A stretch of DNA of 64,000 nt from Mariniphaga sp041686935 (GTDB taxonomy: Bacteria; Bacteroidota; Bacteroidia; Bacteroidales; Prolixibacteraceae). The position numbers and the translations under genes are program-made. Below the pieces are notes generated by a model. That model was not told the origin of the DNA and made no database searches. It was given only the letters and a program-made list of their open reading frames with translations. Positions 33,200 through 42,534 of this stretch are shown here, one piece after another; the stretch's first letter is position 1; each line of letters opens with the position of its first letter. The stretch spans positions 182,932 to 246,931 of the forward strand of contig JAWLCW010000007.1 of the NCBI GenBank assembly GCA_041686935.1, in the 5' to 3' direction.

Positions 33200-33382
33200 T
33201 TGGATAAAACTGTGCGCATTAATCATTTTTTCACCAATTCGTCCGTTGACGCGGAAGTTAAATACTTCACAGAGTTCAGGTCTGACCAGAATTTTGATGA
33301 ATTCGTCGATGTTTAATTCAGGAAGTGTTTTCGTAAAAACACCAGCATAATCAGCAATGATGTTCGAAAACAACCGGCTAGA
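33194..33382 (-). pseudogene. Probable gene remnant with no start codon
   Basis: On the minus strand an open frame of about 62 codons lies between two stops and has a protein-like composition: YAGVFTKTLPELN, then IDEFIKILVRPELCEVF and FRVNGRIGEKMIN. It has no usable upstream ATG (only an internal one near its end), and a TAA closes the frame upstream. It looks like the C-terminal remains of a gene whose 5' part was lost when the TonB-dependent receptor region was joined. I do not recognise the family. Confidence 0.4.
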
Positions 33383-33401
33383 TTAAATCAAGCTATATAT
33401 T

Positions 33402-35876
33402 TCACTGAACTCTTTTTCGTTCCTCTTCTGAACCCGATTTAATTTTAACTCCATCCAGCTTATTATTCCCAAAATCACGTCGGTATGTAAGGGTTAATGC
33501 TCTCGTACCTGAATCATAATTCCAAAATGACCGGTAATTTTCCCGCTCAGTCTTCAAAATCCATGTACTTGTGCTAAATGCATCATTTACAACCAACGAC
33601 AACAATGCATTATTTTTAAATTTTCTCTGTATGCCGAAGTTGATACTTCCGCCTGGTTTAAACGTAGAGAAACCCCACATGACAGGAGACTGGTACAAGC
33701 CCGAAATTTCTGCAGATAATTTATCATTCAGCACAAATGTATTACTTGAATTTACAGAGAAGTTGTTTATCCTGTTCTGTAAATTGTTCACGAGATGTTT
33801 TGTTTTTAAACTATTGCGGTTAAAGGATAAGTAGTTCTGCATTTTCCACCTGGAGGTAACCTGAAAAGAAAAGTTTGTATTTATCCCGTAACTTCGATTG
33901 TAATCGAGGTTCTGTGAACGGTAAACCAATACATTGGCTGATGTATCCAGTTCAGCCTGGTACCTGGTTATGTCGTCTTTTGTGTTGCTGTAATGAAGGG
34001 TCAACCACCAGTTCCTTTTTTGGTAGCTTATTTCTGCACCGTTATTTATGGCAGGCATCAGTGAAAGGTTTCCTGCCACAAATGTATTTAACCCAAAGAA
34101 AAAGACAAACGGCGCCATCTGATTGTAATTAGGACGGTTAATTCTTTTTCTGTATGCAATATGTACTTTATTGTTTTGATTTATATTCCGGGTGATGGTT
34201 AAGTTAGGAAAAAAGTCCCCATAGCTTTTATCTACCAATGCAGGAATGCCGGGACCTCCCAGATATGAATCTGTAAATTCATACCTTAGCCCTCCGTTTA
34301 TATTCCAGTTTTTCTGCAACATCCAGTTCAATGAAAAGTAGGCTGCCAAAATTTTTTCATCAAGGGTAGATATATTTGTGAATGCAGGATCTGCAAATAT
34401 GACATCTTCAACATTCCTGGTAACTCTTACATCGTTTGTAAATTCGGACCATGAACCCTTTATACCGGTTTCCACTAAAACCTGGTTGCTTGTCTTTCCT
34501 GAATAATCAAAATTTACTATCAAAAAGTTAATGGGGGTTTCTTTTTTTATATCTATTAATTCTCTTTCAGTAATGGATGAATCGACTATACGCCGGTCAT
34601 TTCTGAATTCGCTTGGATTATTATTGTCGTAGTACAAATAATCGAACATCAGGTTGATGTGATGTCTTTCATTAAAGTTATGAATGAATCCGATACCAGC
34701 ACTCCCGCTTTTCCATAGATTAAGTTCCTTTTTAATAGTTTCTGTTTTTACAGACGCATCATTAGCAGGAAAATAAAAATTCCGACCAATATCCTCGGTA
34801 TTCCAGTTTCTGTTATATCCTGTAAAAGAAAAATGAACCATACTTTTTTCAGATAAAAAAAATTCCAGGCCGGCATTCAAATTTTGAATCGTAAAAAAAG
34901 GATTTCTGATGCTGGAATCAATATCTGACTGAATAAACCCATTATCGGTTACATACCTTTGCATATATGACAAATGCCTGGTGTGATCATGATGAATGGA
35001 ATAATTCAGGACAGCAGAAAAAACTTTACTTCTGTGATTAAGATTGAAATTTCCGCCCAGTATTTCAGCATGATTAAAACCAAGTGTAAGTCCTAAACTT
35101 CCGTTTGTTCCCTGGTCAGGATTATCTTTCATTACGATATGAATGATTCCGGCATTTCCTTCGGCATCGTATTTGGCCGGAGGATTGGTTATCAATTCGA
35201 TTTTACTGATGTTTGCCGCGCTCATGCCATCAAGCATCTGAACCACTGCATCCAGAGGCAATCGGTTCATTTTGTTATTAATCATTACCAGAACTCCGTC
35301 TTTTCCATTAAGTTCAATGTTTCCGTTTTGCCGGTTCACTGTTACTCCCGGACTTTTCTCCAACACTTCAAGTAACGTATTTCCTGCTGAAGTTATACTG
35401 TTTTGAACATTGATTATGGTGCGGTCGGACTCCTTTTCAAAAATCGGGCGCTTACCATTTACCACTATTTCACCAAGTTCGTACGCATTCTCCGAAAGTG
35501 AAATCGGAGAAAGGGAAACTTGTTTTTGTAAAGGGTCAACTTCAACCGAGGAATAGTAAGATTTATATCCCAGCATCGAAACATTGAGAAGATATGTCGC
35601 TGGTTGAACGTCGAAGATGAATCTGCCCTCCTCGTTTGTTATTTCTCCAAATAAAAGCGATGAATCTAATGGCTGCAACAAAAGTACATTGGCAAATGGC
35701 ACAGGCAGGCCATCGGGAGATATAATTTCTCCTGTAACATAAACTTGTGCATGTAAACGCGGGGTATAAAACAATACAAGTGAAAAAAACAGAAGAAGAA
35801 CTTGACATAAATTAATTGTTCTTCTGTTTTTTTTCTCCCCGTCCATGAATTTTTGCATGGTAATTTTCAATGCCAT
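33402..35876 (-). CDS. TonB-dependent outer-membrane receptor (OMP beta-barrel family 3 type)
   Basis: Up to 824 residues; the ATGs at 35876, 35858 and 35846 are all possible, and the signal peptide (INLCQVLLLFFSLVLFY, LHAQ site) fits best with one of the last two. After the signal come a carboxypeptidase-regulatory-like domain (about 45-125: TGEIISPDGLPVPFANV), a plug (about 140-235: VVNGKRPIFEKESDRTIINVQNS, ELITNPPAKYDAEGNAGIIHIV) and a C-terminal beta-barrel. This type of receptor works without a SusD partner; substrates in the group are often metals, peptides or unknown. No enzyme genes are coupled to it. It ends near the gene remnant at 33382. Confidence 0.88.
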   Translation of the reverse strand: MALKITMQKFMDGEKKNRRTINLCQVLLLFFSLVLFYTPRLHAQVYVTGEIISPDGLPVPFANVLLLQPLDSSLLFGEITNEEGRFIFDVQPATYLLNVSMLGYKSYYSSVEVDPLQKQVSLSPISLSENAYELGEIVVNGKRPIFEKESDRTIINVQNSITSAGNTLLEVLEKSPGVTVNRQNGNIELNGKDGVLVMINNKMNRLPLDAVVQMLDGMSAANISKIELITNPPAKYDAEGNAGIIHIVMKDNPDQGTNGSLGLTLGFNHAEILGGNFNLNHRSKVFSAVLNYSIHHDHTRHLSYMQRYVTDNGFIQSDIDSSIRNPFFTIQNLNAGLEFFLSEKSMVHFSFTGYNRNWNTEDIGRNFYFPANDASVKTETIKKELNLWKSGSAGIGFIHNFNERHHINLMFDYLYYDNNNPSEFRNDRRIVDSSITERELIDIKKETPINFLIVNFDYSGKTSNQVLVETGIKGSWSEFTNDVRVTRNVEDVIFADPAFTNISTLDEKILAAYFSLNWMLQKNWNINGGLRYEFTDSYLGGPGIPALVDKSYGDFFPNLTITRNINQNNKVHIAYRKRINRPNYNQMAPFVFFFGLNTFVAGNLSLMPAINNGAEISYQKRNWWLTLHYSNTKDDITRYQAELDTSANVLVYRSQNLDYNRSYGINTNFSFQVTSRWKMQNYLSFNRNSLKTKHLVNNLQNRINNFSVNSSNTFVLNDKLSAEISGLYQSPVMWGFSTFKPGGSINFGIQRKFKNNALLSLVVNDAFSTSTWILKTERENYRSFWNYDSGTRALTLTYRRDFGNNKLDGVKIKSGSEEERKRVQ

Positions 35877-35961
35877 TATTGTAAATTTTAATGGATTACC
35901 AGTTGGTCAGGCATGTTAAATTTGAATCGTAATGCTCTAATGTTAAATCTCAATTTTCAGA

Positions 35962-36498
35962 TTACCGGGCTGTTACCGGATTAAGATAATCCCAGAAAAC
36001 TGAGGCCTGAACAATTTTCCACTGCCCGTTAACTTTTTCCAGTGTACGGACTTCGTGGCTTACATTAAATGCACTTAAATCGAGGGTGCTGTTATACTGC
36101 TCCCAAACCACATGTACGGCTTTCTGTCCTAAAAAATGATAGCGGATATTTTTCCGGTTTACCTCCGGGTGACTGCTGCCGCCGCCTTCCACCGGATGCG
36201 TTTTTATGTAATTTCCGATTTTTTCATCCACCGCCTGCCATCCAATACTGGCTCCGCACGATCCGTCTGAAAAATTCCAGGCGTGAAATGTATAATCAGA
36301 CTGAACCCATTGGTTTTTCCAGCCTTCGTAATCCCTGAAAAAGAAAGCATTGGTTTCTGCTTCAATCACTTTCAAAACGGTTTCAAACTCTTTTACTTCA
36401 TCAAAAACAGGATTTATTTCTGCATCAAACCGATTTTCAGGACTGGAAAGCCCTGTGGTGAAGAAAACTGCTCAGGCAAGCAGAACGATTGTTAACAT
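35962..36498 (-). pseudogene. Secreted NTF2/SnoaL-like protein interrupted by an in-frame TGA in its signal peptide
   Basis: From the ATG at 36498 the frame reads MLTIVLLA, then TGA (36472-36474), then AVFFTTGLSSPENRF and continues without interruption for 170 codons. The two halves together form one normal signal peptide, so the stop is a single-base lesion (for example TGG or TGC to TGA) in an otherwise intact gene. The mature part looks like an NTF2-like/SnoaL or DUF4440-type fold: ETNAFFFRDYEGW, W-x-x-S-D-Y-T-F-H, HEVRTLEKVNGQWKIV. No good start exists after the TGA; the next in-frame candidates are TTG or GTG codons that would give a cytoplasmic protein. It is downstream of an AraC regulator. 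Confidence 0.65.
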
Positions 36499-36655
36499 TT
36501 TTTTTTTCACAACAAAAAATTTAAATGATTGAACTTTTTTAATTTGTTTGACATTCAACTGAATGGTCATTTCAAAATTAAGCCGGAATTCATAAAACGG
36601 ATTTGCTTAAAAGTTCAACTTTTTTTCTGATTGGCTCAAAATTGAACCAAGGGGT

Positions 36656-37534
36656 TCAGAATAGTGCCATTTGTTTTTTCTTACGGAATTGCATTGGCGT
36701 TTCGCCATAGTTTTCCCTGAAGATGCGGCTGAAATGAGATACATTCTCAAAACCACTGTCGTAAACGATTTCGCCAATGCTTTTCCGGCTGGCTGTAATC
36801 ATCATTTTGGCATGATCAAGCCGTTTTGCAGTGAGCCATTTTCCCGGAGATGTATGATAATATTGCTGGAACTCTCTTTTGAATGATGCCATACTCCGGC
36901 CGGCTAATCGGGCATACTCGGCAATTGTGAGGTTAAACATGTAATTTGCTTCCATCACTTCCCAAATGGGTGTAGTTTGCTGATCCACAATTCGTAAAAT
37001 GTAGGCCAGTAAACCCGCATTGGAAGGTTCAGAAAAAACATTAAAAAGCATTTCCCTGAACTTCAAATCCAGCAGGTTTTCGGAAGGAGGTTTTTTTTGC
37101 TGAAAATAAGGAACAATGCTGTAACAGAATCCGCGAATGATTTCTGTCATGTTAATCTCCACAAACATATCAGTGGGTGGTGCAGGCAGGTTGTTTACAG
37201 GGAGGTGCTGGCGGTTCTCACTGATAAAACTCTTCAGCATTTCATCCTGGAAAAAAAAGGCCAGAACCTCCCACCCAACCATTTCGTGTTTTTCAGTTGT
37301 GTAGGCCCCTTTACGAATAAACAAAGATTTATCCTGAGTTAAAGGCCACGATTTATTATTGTGATGAAATGTTTTCTTTCCTTTTAGTGTAAAAACAATC
37401 TCGTTATAATGGTTAAAGAGTTTCAGGTGACTATCCACCTGCGGGCAAATCCAGTACAGGAAAAGCATATCCTTTACTGAAAACACCTTGAATGTGTCCG
37501 GATCTGACAGGGTAAAATCGAATTTATTAATCAT
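36656..37534 (-). CDS. AraC-family transcriptional regulator
   Basis: 292 residues. The N-terminal ~180 residues form a cupin-like sensing domain (LFNHYNEIVFTLKGKKTFHHNNKSW, LFIRKGAYTTEKHEM), and the C-terminus is a double helix-turn-helix (about 200-288: FNLTIAEYARLAGRSMASFKREF, then GEIVYDSGFENVSHFSRIFRENYGETPMQFR). It is a one-component regulator that binds a small ligand or senses a redox/lipid signal; the ligand is unknown. Its 3' end is followed on the same strand by the interrupted NTF2-like gene, whose upstream region carries several GTTCAA-like half-sites, a plausible operator. Confidence 0.85.
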   Translation of the reverse strand: MINKFDFTLSDPDTFKVFSVKDMLFLYWICPQVDSHLKLFNHYNEIVFTLKGKKTFHHNNKSWPLTQDKSLFIRKGAYTTEKHEMVGWEVLAFFFQDEMLKSFISENRQHLPVNNLPAPPTDMFVEINMTEIIRGFCYSIVPYFQQKKPPSENLLDLKFREMLFNVFSEPSNAGLLAYILRIVDQQTTPIWEVMEANYMFNLTIAEYARLAGRSMASFKREFQQYYHTSPGKWLTAKRLDHAKMMITASRKSIGEIVYDSGFENVSHFSRIFRENYGETPMQFRKKKQMALF

Positions 37535-37679
37535 AACACCAAGCTTTAATATTGAACACCTGTAAGTTATGAATATTTATTTAAAGATAAAAGAGTGAAA
37601 TGTATTTTTATAATTTTTTCATACTGCACATTCCAAATTTAAAAATGGATTCTCCCAAAAAGGACGCTGAATTATTCAA

Positions 37680-38201
37680 TTAAACCAATAACATCCAAAC
37701 CAAAAGTCCTGTAAAAATCAAAAAAAAGAAAACCATAAAAATCATCATATACTGTGCAACAGGCGGCGGTGACATTTTCATTTTGTTTTTTTGAAGCCGG
37801 TCCAACTTCTCAAGTTCATCATTATTGAAACACCATATTTCACTCAATCCTTTAATCCGAAATCGAATATAATCTGCCCTGTTCCAGCAAAGTCGTATAT
37901 GTTTCCCGTATTGATAAAGCATAAACAAACTGTAGCAACTTACAATAACTCCAATAATTGCAACAATGAGTACAATTGCAGGATTTTCAAACCGGAGATA
38001 AAGTTGCTCCTGTATATCTGGTTGAATCATGTTTTCAGCAATATACGCCAGTAAACCGCTCAATAGCGAAAAGAAAAAGGAAGTGAGAACCCACATTCGG
38101 TCTTTTACTTTGGCTCCATCGTCGGTGAACCATTTCCAGAGATCGAGGTAACTACTATTTTCATCATTTAGAGAAAACGCTTGTCTAATACTTTTTCTCA
38201 T
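37680..38201 (-). CDS. Small integral membrane protein of unknown function
   Basis: 173 residues with three predicted membrane helices (about 37-56, 75-95 and 151-172) and a charged soluble segment (97-148) between the second and third, containing two tryptophans and a DELEKLDRLQKNKMK helix. There is no cleavable signal peptide. I cannot assign a family with confidence; it may belong to an annotated group of small oligomeric membrane proteins (RipA-like). It stands alone between an AraC regulator and a TPR lipoprotein, all on the minus strand, with gaps of more than 60 bases. Confidence 0.65.
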   Translation of the reverse strand: MRKSIRQAFSLNDENSSYLDLWKWFTDDGAKVKDRMWVLTSFFFSLLSGLLAYIAENMIQPDIQEQLYLRFENPAIVLIVAIIGVIVSCYSLFMLYQYGKHIRLCWNRADYIRFRIKGLSEIWCFNNDELEKLDRLQKNKMKMSPPPVAQYMMIFMVFFFLIFTGLLVWMLLV

Positions 38202-38262
38202 ACGAAATCAATAGAAATGAAAACTATTTTTATTATAAACACTGAATACCGGAACCAAAAAT

Positions 38263-39987
38263 TTATTTCAGCCGTGCGTTTGACAATTTAATATCAGCCG
38301 TTGCCCAGGCTTCATTTAACTGTTCCGAAATTTCAGCCGCTTTTTGGTTATCATTTAGCTTGTTGTAAGCCAGTTCCAATCCGTGCAAAGCCCACCCGTT
38401 TTTGCGAAATATTTCCAAATCTTCCTCAAAGGTTTTAATGGCATCAGCATATTTTTCAGCTTCAATCTGAACAGCGCCCAAATGATGTCTTACAGAAAAA
38501 AACCAGTCGGGCGGTTCGTTATAATTCAGTTCATCTTCCATTTTTACTGCCTCTTTTAGCAAGGAAATGCTCTCATCAAAAAGGTTATCGCTTGCCAGTA
38601 TTTCAGCTTCCAAAACAGATTGTGCAATTTTTACCAGGTTAATGGCATCGTTCAGGTCCCAAACAGTTATTTCTTCTATGGACGGATCTTCAGCAATTTT
38701 ATTCAACCTTGACAATTCATTTTTTGCCTGTCCGATGTTTCCCAATCCAAGAAATGCCATGCCCCTTGCATAAGCCTGAATGGCTTCAGGATAAGCCAGC
38801 GATTTGAATTCATTCTCCATTTCCAGTATTTCGTTCCATTTCCCAAATTTTACCAATACATACCAGGGAATGGAATAGTAATGCTGAAGCGTACCCCAAC
38901 CGGGTTCCTGCATTATTTGCTTGTTTGTATTTTCAGCCAACTTAAGGGCGGCATCAATTCCCCATTTGCTGTTTCCTTCGAGGGTTGCAGTTGCAGCAAG
39001 AAAATGGTAGTTGTGTGGAAAATACGCCAGTGGATAAACTCCCTGCGCATTGCAGGTTGAGACATAGGAATCATCAGCTTTGATTGCCCGGAAGTTGGCA
39101 AGTGAACCTTTGTGGTAATCGCCTGTACGAATGTAAATATGCGATGGCATGTGAAGCAGATGACCTGCCGCCGGTACAAGTCCTTCATCATATAATTGTG
39201 CACTGTATAATCCTCTTTCCGGGTTTTTGGATGCCTCAACAGCATGAATATAATAATGATGTGCTCCCGGATGTTTTGGATTAATGGCGAAAACCTGTTC
39301 CAGGGTTGAAATAATTTCGGGAGTCCAGGCCTTTGGATTCCCTTCTTTATCCCACAAATCCCAGGGATGCAGATTCATTAACGATTCAGCATAAATTGTT
39401 CCTATGTCGGCATCCTGCGGAAACATTTTAAAAACAGATTTCAGTGCCTCAGAATAGGCAATATCCAGGTGACTTCTGTCTTCAACCGGCTCTTTTATAT
39501 AACGTTTTGCCAATGCTTCAATCAGCGCTTTTTCCTTTGGCGTGCAATTTTCTGCTGATAATTTCAGTGCAGTTTGTATGGCATCGTAAGCCCGTTCGTA
39601 ATTGTCGCTTTCCATTCCTGCATTGTAATTTGGCCCCAAAACGTAAGCATAACCCCAAAAGGCCATGGCACATTCCGGGTCGAGTCTGGTGGCATAATAA
39701 AACGATCGTGCAGCCTCTGCATGATTGAATCCGTATGCCAGCACCAGGCCCTGGTTAAAGTACTGCTGAACCAGCGGATTATCAGTTGAAATGGGAAAGT
39801 CCAAAACATCAAGCCCTTCAAACAGCGGTGCTTCATTATCCGAATTATACCAGTCCCTGTCAGTTGAAACAAAGGCACAAGTAACCGTAGTGTACTGATA
39901 AACCTTTTTTGATTTACCCTGAGTGCATCCAAATGCAATGAATAAAAGGATGCCAAAAATGACAAAATTGTTTTTCATTTTTTTCAA
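38263..39987 (-). CDS. TPR-repeat lipoprotein
   Basis: 574 residues with a lipobox FGC (Cys about 21) after a hydrophobic signal. The body is made of tetratricopeptide repeats: QGLVLAYGFNHAEAARSFYYATRLDPECAMAFWG near the start, VFAINPKHPGAHHYYIHAVEAS in the middle, and KTFEEDLEIFRKNGWALHGLELAYNKL near the end. The HHYYIHAVE segment with clustered histidines recurs in a family of Bacteroidota and proteobacterial TPR lipoproteins of unknown role. It lies 94 bases downstream of the DUF5916 gene, and the two could share a transcript. Confidence 0.78.
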   Translation of the reverse strand: MKKMKNNFVIFGILLFIAFGCTQGKSKKVYQYTTVTCAFVSTDRDWYNSDNEAPLFEGLDVLDFPISTDNPLVQQYFNQGLVLAYGFNHAEAARSFYYATRLDPECAMAFWGYAYVLGPNYNAGMESDNYERAYDAIQTALKLSAENCTPKEKALIEALAKRYIKEPVEDRSHLDIAYSEALKSVFKMFPQDADIGTIYAESLMNLHPWDLWDKEGNPKAWTPEIISTLEQVFAINPKHPGAHHYYIHAVEASKNPERGLYSAQLYDEGLVPAAGHLLHMPSHIYIRTGDYHKGSLANFRAIKADDSYVSTCNAQGVYPLAYFPHNYHFLAATATLEGNSKWGIDAALKLAENTNKQIMQEPGWGTLQHYYSIPWYVLVKFGKWNEILEMENEFKSLAYPEAIQAYARGMAFLGLGNIGQAKNELSRLNKIAEDPSIEEITVWDLNDAINLVKIAQSVLEAEILASDNLFDESISLLKEAVKMEDELNYNEPPDWFFSVRHHLGAVQIEAEKYADAIKTFEEDLEIFRKNGWALHGLELAYNKLNDNQKAAEISEQLNEAWATADIKLSNARLK

Positions 39988-40081
39988 TTTTTAGTGATTC
40001 AATAGTTGAATTTATATATCTATTTTGTTTATTATTAGATTAATATCATTTTGAAAACAATAAAACAAACAACTCTTTCAT

Positions 40082-42328
40082 TTACCCGCCAATATGAAAT
40101 GTATGTATGTATTTTAGCGTTACAGACCTGAAATCGGAAAACGGAAGCAACGGATCAACTTTCCCTTTGTTGTTGAGCATTTCATTGTAAACCAGGTATA
40201 AATCGTTTCCGTCTTTGGGATTGTAACGAAGACGGAAATTGAACAGACTGATTTGTGACAATGAATTGTACTGCACAAATGCATTCATGCTGAGTTTTAC
40301 ATTCATTGAAGATGAGATTTTCAAACGTCCCACATGTGAAATATAATCGGGTGAATTTCCAAAATTGATTCGGTTAAATTCATAGAAACCATCCAGAGTA
40401 ATGTATTTTGAAATGGTGTAGGTAGGAGTAACGGATGCCGAAAACCGTTGTCCTCCATAGAAATTACCGAAGGTAACATTGAATATTGAATTTAACAGAT
40501 TAACTGAAGGTGTGCGGTAGAGAATGGCAATATCATTATTCACATATTTCCCGGGATTTATTACAATGTTGCGGCTAAGGTTAAAGGCATCCGGCGGATT
40601 GTCAAGAAAACGGGAATAGGTGAATTGTACGCTGCTGCGGTTATTCCACTCCAGTTGAATAAATGGCGAAACCAAAAAACTTTCCAACTGGTTTGATGCA
40701 TTTGAAGAATATGCCTGTGAATTGACTGTAAATTGCAGGTAATACAAAGAAGATTTTTCACCAGGAACCCAACCATAGGAAACACGGTCGCCAAATGCTT
40801 TGAAATTTTTTCTCATTTCAAAACCCAGTCCGGGTTCGTAGTTCAAATCGACCTGTGAGTAACTCAGTGAATAGTTAAAACCTACATTCGATCGGTCCTC
40901 CCACTGTACATAAATCCGGTTTCGGCTACCCGGACCTTTTGAATCCGAGTCCGTGTAATGTGATTGCCAGCTATGGGCAAGATTTACTTTTAAATAGTCA
41001 TCTTTGAAAAGATTAATTATCCCGTCCAACCCGTAAGTCAGATTGGTGTTTCCGGCAAAATCGGTTCGGGAGGTTATTATTCCACCAACATAAGAGTTAT
41101 TTTCCGAAATTCTTTTTCGTAACCGGAGTACTCCGAAATTTTCGGAAGGAAAATCAAACTTTTCCCGCGACTGCATGGCCATTGCTCCCACATCAAAGCT
41201 TTTTATCCGGCCAACCAGACGAACCCCGCCCCATAAGGGAATAAGGTTACCCGCGTTAATCCCAATTCTTCTGCTGTAAAACAGACGGTTATTGTTTTCA
41301 AAACTAAATTCCATAATGCTCGAGCGTTCCAGAAAAAACCTTCTTTTTTCAGGAAAAAAGAGGGAAAACCGGCTCAGGTTAACCACCTGATCATCGGCTT
41401 CAACCTGGGCAAAATCCGTGTTCACGGTAATATCCAGGTTCATATTATTTGAAACGGCATGTTGGATATCCAATCCTGCATCCAATTTGTTGCCGGATAT
41501 TTTTTCAAAACCCGGAGAATCCGGTAATTTGCTATGGTGGTACCCCAAACGGGATAATAAATAAGGCGAGGTAAACCAGGGCCTTTTATTTTGAATTCCG
41601 GAAAAACTAACATCCTGTGCCTGGGATGGTTTAATAAAGCTCCAGAACCCCCAGTCACGGGGAATTGCGGGATAAGTATCCAGTTGCTTACTGTGCGGAC
41701 GATACCGAAAGGCGATTAACCCCATTGTAGTCCTGTCATTTTCTATTTGAAAACGTAGGCTGCTGAAAGGAATACGGGCTTCTGCCATCCAGCCCTCGTC
41801 ATTTAAAGTAACTTTCGCTTCCCAGTAGGCATTCCACGATACATCATTGGGTTCAGGACCTTGAGCGTCGTTACTTACACTTATATCAACCCTTGAACCG
41901 GTAGGAGATACGCTAAAGAACAGCGCATTTTCATTGTCGTTGTATGTATCCAAAATCAGGCTCACATTGTCCATTGTCATGGCCAGTTTATCCCGCTCGA
42001 AATAGGGAGTTTGGATGTAAGCAGGATCATCATAACAAATACATGAGAAATACAGAAATTTTTCATCGTATGCCACCCGAAATGCTGTTCGGGTACCGGG
42101 TACAGGTGAAAATGCCGGCCAGTGACTTACCAGTGGTAAAGTATCTATGTAACCCCATTCCAATGTATCAACAATTCCATCAAAAAGGATTGCAGTTTCC
42201 ATTTTGGGCACCAAAGTTTTGTTTGCATACCAGGAGTTTGCCGGTGCATTTGGCTCCATTTCATTCATGGGCTGGCACCAAATTATTTTCGTTAGAAATA
42301 GGAATGACATTCCAAATATAAATTTCAT
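40082..42328 (-). CDS. DUF5916 protein with CBM9-like N-terminal domain and C-terminal barrel
   Basis: 748 residues with a signal peptide (FIFGMSFLFLTKIIW). The N-terminal ~200 residues match a carbohydrate-binding-module-9-like domain (FDGIVDTLEW, FRVAYDEKFLYFSCICYD, WMAEARIPFSSLRF). The rest (about 235-748) is the DUF5916 region, with an NTDFAQVEADDQVVNLSRFSLFFPEKRRFFLE block followed by alternating strands that look like an outer-membrane beta-barrel and end GG. These proteins are widespread in Bacteroidota; no enzymatic activity is established. Outer-membrane location is inferred. The MITE-like palindrome lies about 60 bases upstream of its start and could affect its expression. Confidence 0.82.
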   Translation of the reverse strand: MKFIFGMSFLFLTKIIWCQPMNEMEPNAPANSWYANKTLVPKMETAILFDGIVDTLEWGYIDTLPLVSHWPAFSPVPGTRTAFRVAYDEKFLYFSCICYDDPAYIQTPYFERDKLAMTMDNVSLILDTYNDNENALFFSVSPTGSRVDISVSNDAQGPEPNDVSWNAYWEAKVTLNDEGWMAEARIPFSSLRFQIENDRTTMGLIAFRYRPHSKQLDTYPAIPRDWGFWSFIKPSQAQDVSFSGIQNKRPWFTSPYLLSRLGYHHSKLPDSPGFEKISGNKLDAGLDIQHAVSNNMNLDITVNTDFAQVEADDQVVNLSRFSLFFPEKRRFFLERSSIMEFSFENNNRLFYSRRIGINAGNLIPLWGGVRLVGRIKSFDVGAMAMQSREKFDFPSENFGVLRLRKRISENNSYVGGIITSRTDFAGNTNLTYGLDGIINLFKDDYLKVNLAHSWQSHYTDSDSKGPGSRNRIYVQWEDRSNVGFNYSLSYSQVDLNYEPGLGFEMRKNFKAFGDRVSYGWVPGEKSSLYYLQFTVNSQAYSSNASNQLESFLVSPFIQLEWNNRSSVQFTYSRFLDNPPDAFNLSRNIVINPGKYVNNDIAILYRTPSVNLLNSIFNVTFGNFYGGQRFSASVTPTYTISKYITLDGFYEFNRINFGNSPDYISHVGRLKISSSMNVKLSMNAFVQYNSLSQISLFNFRLRYNPKDGNDLYLVYNEMLNNKGKVDPLLPFSDFRSVTLKYIHTFHIGG

Positions 42329-42385
42329 AATTTATTGAATAAACCACCTGAAGAAAAAGGCTTCATATTGGCCGGAAACTCCCTG

Positions 42386-42525
42386 GCTAAACAGGCTGTG
42401 TGAAATTTGCAACAAAAACAACTATCTTTTGCACCGGGTTTCTCCCAAAGGTCCAAAGGAGTCCTTCGGACCTTCGGTAGAAGCCACGGTGCAAGAAAAT
42501 CCCATTTTCACACAGTCTGTAAAGC
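42386..42525. mobile_element. MITE-like 140-bp nested palindrome
   Basis: Terminal inverted repeats of about 22 bases (42386-42407 and 42504-42525; core CTGTGTGAAAT with ATTTTCACACAG, one G-T pair) enclose a second inverted pair (TTTTGCACCG at 42427-42436 with CGGTGCAAGA at 42487-42496) and a central hairpin (AAGGTCC at 42448-42454 with GGACCTT at 42468-42474, itself around AAGGA/TCCTT). There is no coding capacity. The CTGTGTGAAA ends resemble termini of some insertion sequences. It sits exactly in the gap between two minus-strand genes. Confidence 0.6.
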
Positions 42526-42534
42526 TTTAGTGTA

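Noticed and set aside
42386..42525. Complete insertion sequence
   Set aside because: The element has inverted ends but no room for a transposase and no ORF; only a MITE-like call is justified.
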